Part shown: in pieces, positions 53,912 through 64,000 of the stretch | Numbering within the stretch: position 1 is the stretch's first letter | How the letters are laid out: each line of letters starts with the position of its first letter | The notes under the pieces: model-generated | The model's input: the letters and a program-made list of their open reading frames with translations, nothing else | Told to the model about the DNA's origin: nothing | Database searches by the model: none | Source of the DNA: Loripinus fragilis | Lineage: Eukaryota > Mollusca > Bivalvia > Lucinida > Lucinidae | NCBI GenBank assembly: GCA_964019695.1 | Contig: OZ026518.1 | Span: 87,415,950 to 87,479,949 of the forward strand | Direction: 5' to 3' | Length of the DNA: 64,000 bases | Position numbers and translations under genes: made by a program

Positions 53912-54677
53912 GAAATGTGTCCATGGGACACGGATGTCCCCGCTATTGCCAAATTCATATAAATAGGGCATTGTCATTAAATAAGGGCCATAACTCTAAT
54001 AATAATAGGTGGATTTTATCCCGAATCGAACTTGACCTGTATTTTATGATTATATACATGTGTATGAAATATGATTCAATACACTGATGTATTTAAAAGA
54101 TACCGTCCTGAAACCATTTTTCATACGGAGATCAAGGGCCATAACTCTGATAATAATCGGTGGATTTTATCTGTAATCAAACTTGACCTGTATTTTATAA
54201 TTATATACCTGTGGGTGAAATATTAATCCAATTCACCAATGTATTCAAAAGATATCGCCCGGAAACCATTTTTCGTACCGAGATCAAGGGCCATAGCCGC
54301 GATAATAATTGGTGGATTTTATCTGTATTCAATCTTGACCTGTATTTTATGATTATATACCTGTGTATGAAATATGAATCCAATACATCACTGTATTCAA
54401 AAGATATTGTATGGGAAACCATTTTTCATTCGGAGATCAAGGGCCATAACTCTGATAATAATCGGTGGATTTTGATAATAATCGGTGGATTTTATCCGTA
54501 ATTGGACTTGACCTGTATTTTATGATTATATACCTGTGTATGAAATATGAATCCAATACACCAATGTATTTAAAAGATATCGCCCGGAAACCATTTTTCG
54601 TACGTACTGGACGGGACGTACATACGGACAAGGGTGATGCTATATGCCCCCCACCATTACAAATGGCGGGGGCATAA
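53912..54677. repeat. Repeat block with 'gaaatgtgtccatgggacac' start and 'gggggcata' end
   Basis: Four to five ~155 bp units carry 'gatcaagggccataactctg', 'ataataatcggtggatttta' and 'acttgacctgtattttatga'. Start and end sequences match the block at 37604-38272, including a 'cgtacgtactggacgggacg' segment near the right end; the internal units differ. It lies inside the RAD23 intron. Confidence 0.75.
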
Positions 54678-54899
54678 TAAAAAAATTGTTTTGCTTTTGT
54701 CAACACTGCCTAAAATGTTAATGAAAATATTTTTTTTTTCAAATGCTGAGGCTTTTATCAAAGTCAACTGACATCATCGACTATGACATCATGTCTACAT
54801 CTCATCTGGTATCAAGTTGAGCATCAAAGCATTTACTTAAAACTCATCCTCAAATCTGTCATAAGAGTGCTCCTATTTATTGATCACTTCACTAAAAAA

Positions 54900-55104
54900 C
54901 AGTAAAACCTGTGTAAAGCAGCCACTCTCAAAAAGACAGAAAATTGGTTTTCAAGACCAATTATCGCTTACTGCAGGTCAAAGTATTGCAGAATGCTCCA
55001 AGGGGAGCATTCTGCAATACTTTCAACCTGCATTAAGCTACCATTTGTCATTAAGATCTTGGTTTTGTCTATTTTTAAGTGGTCACCTAAGACAGGTTTT
55101 ACTG
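54900..55104. mobile_element. pogo/Tigger-like MITE, copy 5
   Basis: CAGTAAAACCTGTGTAAAGC left end (not preceded by TA) and '...gacaggttttactg' right end followed by TA. Central hairpin 'gcagaatgctccaagggg' / 'agcattctgc'. Confidence 0.82.
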
Positions 55105-55219
55105 TACCAGACAATAGTTTATGATGAAAATTATCACACTTTATTTTTTCTCTATATGTCAAGGGACTTTTTAGAGTTACAGATAGACAAATGAATGACT
55201 GTATACAAAGTCATTGAAA

Positions 55220-55462
55220 CATGGGTGAAAGTTCAAAATTTCCAAAATCCTGAACTTGTGAAATTCAAATTTTAATACTTGCTGTATGCCTTCAAAATAT
55301 TAATATGTCAAGTTTAAATGGTAAATTGCGTTTAGACAAACTGTAAATATATCAGAAAAGCTATTATAATCTGCCTAATTCAGTATTTTGAGGCTGACTT
55401 TCTATGGAAAGTCAGCCTCAAAATCCTGAATTCATGAATAATCCTGAAAACTTTCACCCATG
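55220..55462. mobile_element. MITE, CATGGGTGAAAGTT family, copy 4
   Basis: Ends CATGGGTGAAAGTT and AACTTTCACCCATG; inner pair 'gaggctgactttctatgg' / 'aaagtcagcctcaaaatcc'. It is only 230 bases from the next copy of the same family. Confidence 0.83.
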
Positions 55463-55693
55463 TTGAAACTTGTTTGTCACTTACAGTGTTCTGCCAAGAC
55501 TGCATTTTTGCACCATAAATAAGTTCAAAATGTCCCACTTATCGATGGGACATTCTCTCCCAAATTTTGTGCCAGTTTTATAAGTTTTTATTAATCATCC
55601 CCTTCTTTTATGGAATTGTCACTTTGAGGACATTGGATATTTGGCCCCTTATACAAAATTCTTTGACAGAACACTGTCCTATATGTATAAATG

Positions 55694-55936
55694 CATCGGT
55701 GAAAGTTCAAAATTTCCAAAATCCTGAACTTTTGAAATTCAAGTTTTAAAACTTGTAGAATGCCTACAAAAATGAATAATTTCAAGTTTAAATGTCAAAT
55801 TGAGTTAAGATAATCTCAAAACTAATCATAGAAGCTATTGTAATCTCCCTAATTCAGCATCTTGAGGCTGACTTTCTATTGAAAGTCAGCCTCAAAATCC
55901 TGAATTCAGGATTAATCCTGAAAACTTTCACCCATG
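55694..55936. mobile_element. MITE, CATGGGTGAAAGTT family, copy 5, at a RAD23 donor
   Basis: 243 bp, CATCGGTGAAAGTT to AACTTTCACCCATG. On the coding strand its outer end lies at intron position +14 after the RAD23 linker exon donor GTAATT. Confidence 0.85.
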
Positions 55937-55949
55937 TTAATGTAATTAC

Positions 55950-56181
55950 CTGGAGCTGCTGGTGGTACCGCTGGTGATCCTGTAGTGGGAGCAGCTGTCC
56001 CCGTAGGTGGAACAACTGGGGCCTGGGCTGGGGCTGGGGCAGGAGCTGGAGCAGGTGCTGGGGTTTCTGTTGCCTGTCCACCTGGAGTTGTCTCTGTGGC
56101 TGGTGGTGGCTGCGTGGCGGTTGCTGTGGCTGGTGGCTGTCCAGCGGCTGCTGCTGGCTCAGGTGGCATATCAGGAATACC
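55950..56181 (-). CDS. RAD23: RAD23 exon: Ala/Pro/Thr-rich linker after UBA1
   Basis: 232 bp (77 codons plus one base), acceptor ...ccttggcag at 56182, donor GTAATT at 55949. It begins GIPDMPPEPAAAAGQPPATA, so the join with the UBA1 exon reads AVEYLFN|GIPDMPP, as in vertebrate RAD23 (remembered EYLL(M)GIPG). The rest is low-complexity, with an alternating Ala-Pro run (about eight AP repeats), and ends AVPPAAPG. It is the flexible spacer between UBA1 and the XPC-binding domain. The high GC of this exon produces long open frames on the opposite strand that are not genes. Confidence 0.93.
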
Positions 56182-56942
56182 CTGCCAAGGAAACACATTC
56201 ATTAATTTATCAATAAAGTACTTTTTTGTTAAGAGCTTAAGGCATTTCCCATATACATGGTTCATACAGGTAAGGCTTATTCTACCAACCGAACCACTCA
56301 AGGCCTTCTTTCATTTCACTTTTTATTGAAATAAAACTTTTAACATTATTCAAAAGTAGAGAAGTCCTCATAGAAGCAGCTTAAAAACAGTCAGACCTTG
56401 TTATAGTGACTAACGATACAACGCAATATTCGACATTCGACAAATATTTCCAGGAGAGGGATCTTTTCTTATCAAAATTACTATAGGAATGAAATTTTAT
56501 TTTTTGTTTTTTATCGATGTGTAAACTCCGGCGAATCACTCACAAATTGAATAAAAGCCCTTAGGGCTTTACGTTAAATTTGTGAGTGATTCGCAGGAGT
56601 TTACACATCGATAAAAACCAAAAAATTAAATTTCATTAAAATTCCAACTTCAGACAACAGCACATTTGTAAAGGGTTGTTGACAACTTTTCAAATTTAAA
56701 AACCCACTGAAGGAAAATAGTTCGTAACTGCTGCCTATGAAAGATGGGGCAGCCATCTTGAAAGTTCTGTCAGTTCAAAACTTTGTTATGCTAAATAATG
56801 ATTAAATTGCAGTCTATTTGGAGGGAGTGTATGAGTATGAGCTCAAAATCAACTCCATTTAGTTTGGAATTATTTTCTTTAGCTTGCTGGGCTCATTGAA
56901 GAGCATTTAGATTAAGAACCTTCCACGGAATGACAGGTTTTT
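56182..56942. other. RAD23 intron with a hairpin element
   Basis: 56490-56635 is a near-perfect hairpin: 'atcgatgtgtaaactccggc' and 'gaatcactcacaaatt' pair with the right arm ending 'tacacatcgataaaaacc', with 'cccttagggc' at the tip. 56258-56285 repeats the 'ttcatacaggtaagg' end seen at 14918. The rest is unassigned. Confidence 0.6.
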
Positions 56943-57149
56943 GTTTGTTTGTTTTGTTTGATTTGATTCTTTACGTCCACTCAACAATCTTTCAGTTATG
57001 CGGGACGAGTCTTCCTGGGTTGAACCAGTACTAAGCTAGGATAAATGTGTCTTGCTCAAGGACCACAACCCAGTGACGCCGGTGAGGCTCGAACCTGCGG
57101 CCCTTTGGTCTCGAGTCAAGCACTCTACCACTGAGCCACTGCGCTCCCC
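56943..57149 (-). mobile_element. tRNA-derived SINE, copy 10, with target duplication
   Basis: Full length, flanked by direct AATGACAGGTTTT at 56929-56941 and 57150-57162. The tRNA-like head is at the right and the tail has a 'ttgtttgtttgttttg' stretch. It lies in the RAD23 intron, same strand as the gene. Confidence 0.92.
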
Positions 57150-57620
57150 AATGACAGGTTTTAAAAAGCACAAGTTTACCTTCACAAGTCCCTGCATCAA
57201 ATCCCCACATTAGTTGGCCCTAAGGGTTAACCTAAAAAGTTTGTTTTGACGCTGTCAAACTGTATTGAAACATTTCGATGTTGATGTAGCCATTGTTTTG
57301 ATGCCGATTCTTTTCGATGACGCAACTGTTTGTTAAGTGACATCACATAACCACGTCATCGGGTTCATTTCTTAGAGTTCCTCCTGTTGCTTTGAAGATG
57401 CACCCTCATACGGTGTAAGGGTTTTCAAATGAGCTTTCAACATGTTTAACTCTATTTAAACTGGTGAATGTCTTATCTCGGACACAACAATAGGGTACCC
57501 TACTTGTCACTTGTGTTCGAAGTTTTATGTACAGTTCGTTATTAGCACTGTGAAATCAAATCAGATATCAAATATTCATACGCAGGGGTTTTTATTGAAG
57601 TGTATAAACCATTTAATTTT
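57150..57620. other. RAD23 intron, unassigned
   Basis: No exon or element recognised. Contains several 'gatgacgc', 'tgacatcac' and 'cacgtcatc' words within 57310-57365. Confidence 0.3.
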
Positions 57621-58911
57621 ACCAACAGACAAGGTTGGGCGGCGAATTCCAACCCGGTATTTACCTGTGGCATTTACCGGTATTTCCCCGGCATGGCAAA
57701 TAAGGCTCAAGTGGCAAATACTGGCAAACAATGACAAATATAACTTTTTTGCCACGAAATACTGGCAAATATGACTTTAAGCTGTAAAATGCAGCAGATA
57801 TCTTTAGGAAGTTGACTTTAAAATGTATAATTTAACTAAATGAGTAAAAATGTAAGAGTCCCAACTGCAAACTTATGAGTCCAAAACACTATTTTTAATG
57901 ACAAGTCTGCAATACTATTGCATCCCGGGATTCGCCCAGACTCGCTGAAATAAAAACTTATGCGCAAAAGATGCATGATACGCAGGAAACAAAATCACTG
58001 GAGGTTATCAGCACATAACCTTTAAATACATTTAAACAGGCTAGAACAGCCAAAAGTGAATCTTAGACTCAAATTTTGAAATATTTTTTTTTAAATAGTA
58101 TCTTTTGGCCCTTATCATGCTGAATATTTTATGTACTACACTTCTCTCCCAAATTTAATATTGTTCAGCTGAAATCTGCATTTTCAATTAGTGTGGAAAA
58201 GATTGTTAATCCTGATAAGATGGCTTCTGAAATAAGTCAGCTGATCAGGATCTAGATCTAGTGCTTTCAAAAAAGGATTCAACAGGACAAGAGTTAACTC
58301 TGGGTTCAGCAGGACAAGGGTAAATTTTAATTTGACCTTTAAATGGGGAGAAAATTTACCTGTGTATCTGGCAATTGTGACACCTGTCCCTGTCATAAAT
58401 GGCTAAAACAACACATCTCTGGCAAGGATTAACAGTAGGATGTCATGATTGACTTCATATTTTAACACAATTAAAGTCCAGGTGACCACAAACAGAGGTG
58501 TCTTTAATTGAGTTTTTGTATGGCTTTATTTAGCATAGCTACAGATAAGGGTCACTCATCCAAATACCCAACCTTATCTGTAGCTATGCACAAGCCACCT
58601 GATGAGTACTTTGGTGGGTACAAACAGGTTTTTTTTCTTCTTCTAACTTTCACTTTTTTTTTTAAAATTAAATGTTAAGGAATTAGACTTACACTTTAAA
58701 CTAAGATAATTTTGCTGATAGCCTGATAAACAAGTAAACTAGTAGAATCAAATAACCTCTATTATTGAAATTACCAATCTAAATGTTGAATGTAAAAATT
58801 CCAGGGTTGTAAATCATATTTGCCAGTATTTCCCGATATTTGCCAATATTTCCCGGTAAATGCCACTGGCATGGCAAATATGCTTATTTGCCGGCATTTT
58901 GCCAACCTTGC
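57621..58911. repeat. Inverted blocks rich in 'tggcaaat' / 'atttgcc' words
   Basis: 57645-57780 repeats 'atggcaaata', 'ctggcaaat' and 'gtatttaccggtatttcc'; 58805-58905 carries the inverse set ('atttgccagtatttcccg', 'gccggcattttgcc'). 'accaacagacaaggttgg' and 'caaccttgccaacagacca' bracket the stretch. They may be the ends of one ~1.3 kb element. A 50 bp relic with 'agctacagataagg' / 'ccttatctgtagct' ends lies at 58542-58593. Confidence 0.45.
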
Positions 58912-59830
58912 CAACAGACCAATCAAAATTGCCGAAAAAATGATAAAAACATTGAGTTGGAATTATTATCTTATAACGGAAACCACACTTAACGACACCT
59001 ACAATCATTCCTGGAGACAAATCTCATTTAAAAAATGCATTTTTCTTTAGAACGACAGAAAATATAAACGGAAGTTTGTTTTCATAAAAACTATCCAACT
59101 GTCGAAAACCGTTTTGCATGATGTCGCAACAATACAATAGTACAGGTAAACAAGGGAGACTAATTCAACAGCCACCTCTTAATTAATTGGTAGAGTTAAT
59201 ATACTGTATCCTTTGATTTTGCAAAAATGTCTGTAATTATCTCAATTGAAATAATTTGAGCTCCTTAAAGTTGAGAACTTAGAGTAATTAAGTGACATTT
59301 TCTGCAACAAAGAAAAGTGGACTGGCACAATGAAACTCTAAGCCAACGTACTGGGAGACATGAGAACTTAAAGAGTAGACGCTTCAACGACGTGGGCGCA
59401 AAGATGCCATTATCAACAATGACATGCTGATAGAGAAAACCAAGAATTGAAGATGTACGGAAATCAACTCGGCATTCAAGATTTTGCATATTCAAAGGGC
59501 TGGCAAACAGAAGTTTAAGAAGCGACATGTCATTTCAAGCACGTCTCACATGGAGAAAATGGTTGACTGTACATGTATTTATGTTTTGAATGGGAGTAGC
59601 AAAGGCTCTGACGAGACTGCACAAATGTGCAGATTCATCTGAGCTTTCGTTGCTCATATTGGCAGTAAAAACCAATGCTTATTGCCTGTCTACGTCTTCT
59701 AAATATACATGTACAAGTATACTCGTTTGGCGAACCAACACTGCTGATTCTTTATAACAGCAAATTCACCTTAACATCACAAACCACAGAGAACAAACAC
59801 TGCAGTTATAAAGAGAGCTGACTGTAGTTA
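58912..59830. other. RAD23 intron, unassigned
   Basis: No exon seen. An 87-codon open frame on the minus strand (59265-59528) has no recognisable domain. About 59595-59665 is a short palindromic piece, 'agcaaaggctctgacgag' / 'catctgagctttcgttgct'. Confidence 0.3.
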
Positions 59831-60055
59831 CTGTCGTGCCAACCAAGAGTGACAGTGACGTAGTGTTTTGTTCACAATGATAAGTAAAACATTAACTTGT
59901 ACACTACACTTGAGCTAATGCGAATCGATAGACCACTTGTGTATTAATCCTATCCTGCGGATAGCATTAATACACAAGATATCTATCGATTCTAAGTCAC
60001 TGATAACTTTGTAAACAAAACATGACATCACTGCCACTCTTGGCTGGCAGGACAG
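59831..60055. mobile_element. TA-flanked hairpin MITE, CTGTCGTGCCAACCAA ends, copy 2, at a RAD23 donor
   Basis: 225 bp, the same family as 14535-14754, with TA on both sides (59829-59830, 60056-60057) and an inner palindrome 'aatcgatagaccacttgtgt' / 'acacaagatatctatcgatt'. On the coding strand it starts at intron position +17 after the RAD23 UBA1 exon donor GTAAGT. Confidence 0.87.
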
Positions 60056-60071
60056 TACTATTGATACTTAC

Positions 60072-60345
60072 ATTAAATAAATACTCTACTGCTCTATCAG
60101 GATTATTGAAACTCGCTCTCAGGGCTCGCTGTACAGGATCTCTCTCAAAGCCCATACTCATCAGTTCTGATACAATATTCTCATATGCCTGCCCGGTGAC
60201 TAGGGCACTCTCTGCCCCAACTAATGAGAGAGCACTATCATCTGTTGATACTGTGGTTTGAGATTGTGAGCCGGACGTTTCTGTTTCACCTGATACAGCC
60301 GAAGCAGTGGACATAGATTCTGACGGCGTGTTTGTTCCAGTTGAC
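60072..60345 (-). CDS. RAD23: RAD23 exon: Ser/Thr linker and UBA1
   Basis: 274 bp: one base completing a codon, then 91 codons, acceptor ...tatttttag at 60346, donor GTAAGT at 60071. A Ser/Thr-rich stretch ([17 protein letters not shown]) precedes [19 protein letters not shown] and [20 protein letters not shown], ending AVEYLFN. This is the first ubiquitin-associated domain, with the MGF/MGY loop and the [11 protein letters not shown] helix typical of RAD23. UBA1 binds ubiquitinated cargo that the N-terminal ubiquitin-like domain delivers to the proteasome. That UBL (first ~80 residues) and the remaining linker exons are not seen between here and the right edge. Confidence 0.96.
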
Positions 60346-61319
60346 CTAAAAATACAACAGCTTATGATAAGGATGTGTGTGGGGTACTCACACATAGTTT
60401 TTATGATAAAACACTTTATAGACGTACCTTTTGCTTACACAAATGCATTCCAAATTCTGTCTTCGGGAGCATGTTTTTTCCTCATACATACAAAATGGCA
60501 TGTGTAGTAAAAGTACAAAAATTCCAAAATCCTTACATGTGTGGAATATTTCCAAAACCTTGAACTTTAGAAAAATTATATTTAAAAATTTTAGTATATC
60601 TAAAAATTATCATTACACATACAAATTTAAATGGTCAATTGTCCTTAGATAAACCAAAATAAATCTGACAGAGAAGTAGGGCTGGCTAATCGAAGCCAAA
60701 ATGCTAATCGATCATCGGTCCTTGCATTTGGATATATAACGGATTAGTGATCGCTCAAACTTGACAGAGGGTCTCGGAACGTTTTGACAACTCTTACATG
60801 GTCAATGGCATTGATTTCCCCATCATTTCGCAAAACAACACTAGGTAGCATGTGTTATAAATTCAAAAGATAATAAATTTTAAATAAAAAGTGGCACCTT
60901 TGCTCAAAACAAGTCATCATCCACTCTGTTGGAAGAAAATTGAATGCTAATTGGCGAGGTCGGTAATTAAACTCCCAGTCGGCCATTGTTGTTGTCAATT
61001 TCACGTTGCGTGACGTCATACAAAAGGAAGTCAAGTAAGCATGGCACGAACACCTTTGCCCGGTGACTAGGACCCGCTGAAGACGTTGGTAAAATTGAAA
61101 GCTTCTAAACTCAAATTTAACCGCAGAAAAAACTACTTTCATGCTAGATTATGCATTTGATGAATATTCCATGATTTTGTACTACTTTAAAACTAGCAGA
61201 GAAGCGCAAGTATAACTTTTTCAAACAATCAGTTGTTGAGTTAGCGTGCAGAGTACAACATTTTACTACTTCGTTACAGCAATTCATACACATCCACTGT
61301 TATGACAATGCACTTCCGG
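60346..61319. other. RAD23 intron, repeat fragments
   Basis: 60515-60670 is a degraded CATGGGTGAAAGTT MITE. 60690-60760 has 'gctaatcgaagccaaaatgc' and 'ctaatcgatcatcgg'. A 95-codon open frame on the minus strand (60855-61142) is not recognisably a gene. No UBL-like exon found. Confidence 0.4.
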
Positions 61320-61500
61320 TGTCCCAGTTAATCTTACCCCCTGGACAGCTTGCCCCCCGGGGGGGCAAACCAACCACGGTTGCCTTGCCCCCCGGGGGGC
61401 AAGCTGTCCCGGGATATCTTGCCCCCCACCCTGGTTATCTTCTCCCCCGGGGGGCAAGCTGTCCAGGCCGGTTTATCTTGCCCCCCGCCTAACACAAGTA
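61320..61500. repeat. GC-rich 'gccccccggggggcaag' palindromes
   Basis: Four to five palindromes of the form 'cttgccccccggggggcaag', spaced by 20-50 bases with 'agctgtccaggcc' and 'tttatcttgcccccc'. These phrases also occur, without the CCGG centre, in the satellite array that follows, so this looks like its diverged edge. Confidence 0.75.
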
Positions 61501-61639
61501 AAAATATATACATGTTATTTTGTTATTTTTCTGCTAAGTTTTCTAATTTTAAACTATCTGAATGTGATGATGTATCAATTATTAACATAATTCAAGTGAA
61601 ATTCAGCTGTTTTCTTTGTCGGATGGTTCTGTATGCTAA

Positions 61640-64000
61640 GTTACAGGGGTGGGGGGGGTAAGCTGTTCAGGCCAGTTTATCTTGACCCCACCAACCTGAA
61701 TATCAAAGTAAAATTATTTTGCTAATTCTACTTATTTTAATCTACCTGATTGTGAAGATGTATCAATTATAAACATAATTCAAGTCAAATTCAGCTGTTT
61801 TCTTTAACAGATTGTTTTGTATGCTTAATTTCAGGGTTGGGGGGTAAGCTGTCCAGGCCAGTTTATCTTGCCCCCCATCCACCTGAGTATCAAAGTAAAA
61901 TTATTTTGCTAAGTTTTCTCATTTAAACTATCTGAATGTGAAAATGTATCAATAATAAACATAATTCAAGTCAAATTCAGCTGTTTTCTTTGTAGGATTG
62001 TTCTGTATACTTAGTTTAAAATAAGTAGAATTAGCAAAATAAGTTTACTTTGATACTCAGGTGGGTGGGGGTCAAGATAAACTGGCCTGGACAGCTTACC
62101 CCCCTACCATGCAACTAAGCATGCAGAACAATCCGACAAAGAAAACAGCTGAATTTGACTTGAATTATGTTTATAATTGCTAATTATTTTGATTGAATTA
62201 TGTTTTAAATTGATACATCTTCACAATCAGATAGATTAAAATAAGTAGAATTAGCAAATAATTTTACTTTGATACCCAAGTGGGTGGGGGGCAAGATAAA
62301 CTGGCCTGGACAGCTTACCCCCCACCCTGCAACTAAGCATACAGAACAATCCGACAAAGAAAACAGTTGAATTTGACTGTAATTATGTGACTGTAATTAT
62401 GTGACTTATTTTAAACTATCTGAATGTGACTGTAGTTATGTGACTGTAATTATGTTTATAATTGATACATCATCACATTCAGATAGTTTAAAATGAGAAA
62501 ACTTAGCAAAAAAATTTTACTTTGATACTCAGGCGGTCGGGGGTCAAGATAAACTGGCCTGGACAGCTTACCCCCTACCCCTGTAACTAAGTATACGGAC
62601 AATCCGACAAAGAAATCAGCTTAATTTGACTGTAATTATGTTTTAAATTGATACACCTTCACAATCAGATAGATTGAAATAAGTAGAATTAGCAAAATAG
62701 TTTTACTTTGATACCCAAGTGGGTGGGGGGCAAGATAAACTGGCCTGGACAGCTTACCCCCCACCCCTGCAACTAAGCATACAGAACAATCTGACAAAGA
62801 AAACAGCTGAATTTGACTTGAATTATGTTTATTATTGATAAATCTTCACATTCAGATAGTTTAAAATAAGAAGAATAGGCACAATACTTTTACTTTGATA
62901 CCCAGGTGGGAGGGGGGCAAGATAAACTGGCCTGGACAGCTTACCCCCCACCCATGCAACTAAGCATACAGAACAATCCGACAAAGAAAACAGCTGAACT
63001 TGACTTGAATTATGTTTATAATTGATACAACATCACATTCAGATAGTTTAAATGAGAAAACTTAGCAAAATAATTTTACTTTGATACTCAGGTGGGTGGG
63101 GGTCAAGATAAACTGGCCTGGACAGCTTAACCCCCACCCCTGTAACTAAGTATACGGAACAATCCGACAAAGAAAACAGCTGAATTTCTCTTGAATTATG
63201 TCTATAATTGATACATCATCACATTCAGATAGTTTAAAATGAGAAAACTTGGCAAAACAATTTTACTTAGATACTCAGGTGGGTGGGGGTCAAGATAAAC
63301 TGGCCTGGACAGCTTACCCCCCACCCCTGTAACTAAGTATACGGAACAATCAGACAAAGAAATCAGCTGAATTTGACTGCAATTATGTTTTAAATTGATA
63401 CATCTTCACAATCAGATAGATTAAAATAAGTAGAATTAGCAAAATAGTTTTACTTTGATACCCAAGTGGGTGGGGGGCAAGATAAACTGGCCTGGTCAGC
63501 TTACCACCCACCCCTGCAACTAAGCATAGAGAACAATCCGACAAAGAAAACAGCTGAATTTCACTTGATTTATGTTTATAATAGATACATCTTCACAATC
63601 AGATAGATTAAAATAAGTAGAATTAGCAAAATAATTTTACTTTGATACCCAAGTGGTTGGGGGGCAAGATAAACTGGCCTGGACAGCTTAGCCCCCACCC
63701 CTGCAACTAAGCATACAGAACAATCCGACAAAGAAAACAGTTGAATTTGACTTGAATTATGTTTATAATTGATACATGCTCACATTCAGATAGTTTCAAA
63801 TGAGAAAACTTAGCAAAAAAATTTTATTTTGATACTCAGGCGGGTGGGGGTCAAGATAAACTGGCCTGGACAGCTTACCCCCCACCCCTGTAACTAAGTA
63901 TACGGAACAATCAGACAAAGAAATCAGCTGAATTTGACTGCAATTATGTTTTAAATTGATACATCTTCACAATCAGATAGATTAAAATAAGTAGAATTAG
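61640..64000. repeat. Satellite array, ~186 bp unit, with an orientation switch near 62.02 kb
   Basis: To the left of about 62020 the phrase 'agctgtccaggccagtttat' reads in one direction. To the right its complement 'aagataaactggcctggaca' recurs near 62071, 62291, 62546, 62731, 62917, 63103, 63289, 63478, 63664 and 63851 (mostly 186-189 bases apart; two early spacings are longer because of internal duplications). Two unit subtypes alternate irregularly, one with 'cttcacaatcagatagatta' and one with 'catcacattcagatagttt'. Noncoding; runs past the right edge. Confidence 0.92.

Noticed and set aside
55985..56329. Plus-strand Gly/Ala/Val-rich open frames opposite the RAD23 linker
   Set aside because: They are the antisense of the GC-rich Ala/Pro codons of RAD23, whose minus-strand frame is supported by splice sites and family similarity.
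59265..59528. 87-codon minus-strand open frame in the RAD23 intron
   Set aside because: No domain, no splice context, not in frame with RAD23 exons; left as unassigned intron.
60346..64000. RAD23 ubiquitin-like (UBL) exons
   Set aside because: Looked for an N-terminal Met with the UBL pattern on the minus strand and saw none; the space is filled by repeat fragments and the satellite array, so the exons are assumed to lie beyond the right edge.

Overview
The window is eukaryotic nuclear DNA: AT-rich, no long ORFs, short exons with GT-AG introns, and very dense small transposons. Two conserved genes, both on the minus strand, give it its identity. The repeat flora (tRNA-derived SINEs, many hairpin MITEs, TA-, TTAA- and 5-6 bp-flanked DNA elements) and the exon sequences suggest an invertebrate, most probably a bivalve mollusc. 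That placement is by general impression, not by a search.

Left part (1-18 kb): five exons of SMC6, the structural-maintenance-of-chromosomes subunit of the SMC5/6 DNA repair complex, read from right to left at 17.8, 14.9, 12.1, 10.6 and 1.4 kb. They join in consistent phases and cover roughly residues 740-970 of a ~1090-residue protein. The last ~120 residues, with the signature motif and Walker B, lie beyond the left edge. The first ~740 residues (Walker A, hinge) were not found anywhere in the window.

Middle (18.2-32.7 kb): a block bounded on both sides by runs of N (18004-18203 and 32666-32688). It carries second copies of two SMC6 exons and their introns in the opposite orientation. Exon differences are all synonymous in the full copies, and the intron homology runs up to the right-hand gap. 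The block is either an allelic contig scaffolded backwards or a real inverted duplication. Comparing the two copies shows filled and empty sites for a 6.2 kb TIR element and a 142 bp hairpin element, and different numbers of tandem exon fragments.

32.7-50.8 kb: no exon recognised. It is a mosaic of MITEs, SINEs, short-period tandem elements and a 3.7 kb TA-flanked TIR element (38649-42311).

Right part (50.8-60.3 kb): five exons of RAD23 (nucleotide excision repair / proteasome shuttle), also on the minus strand: UBA1, an Ala/Pro linker, the XPC-binding domain, a Gly-rich linker with the start of UBA2, and the end of UBA2 with the stop codon. The N-terminal ubiquitin-like exons are not in the window. 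Beyond 61.3 kb the sequence becomes a ~186 bp satellite array that switches orientation near 62.02 kb and runs off the right edge.

The most unusual pattern is that MITEs of several unrelated families start within about 6-40 bases downstream of the 5' splice site in seven of nine exons. There is also tandem copying of SMC6 exon ends together with their splice sites.
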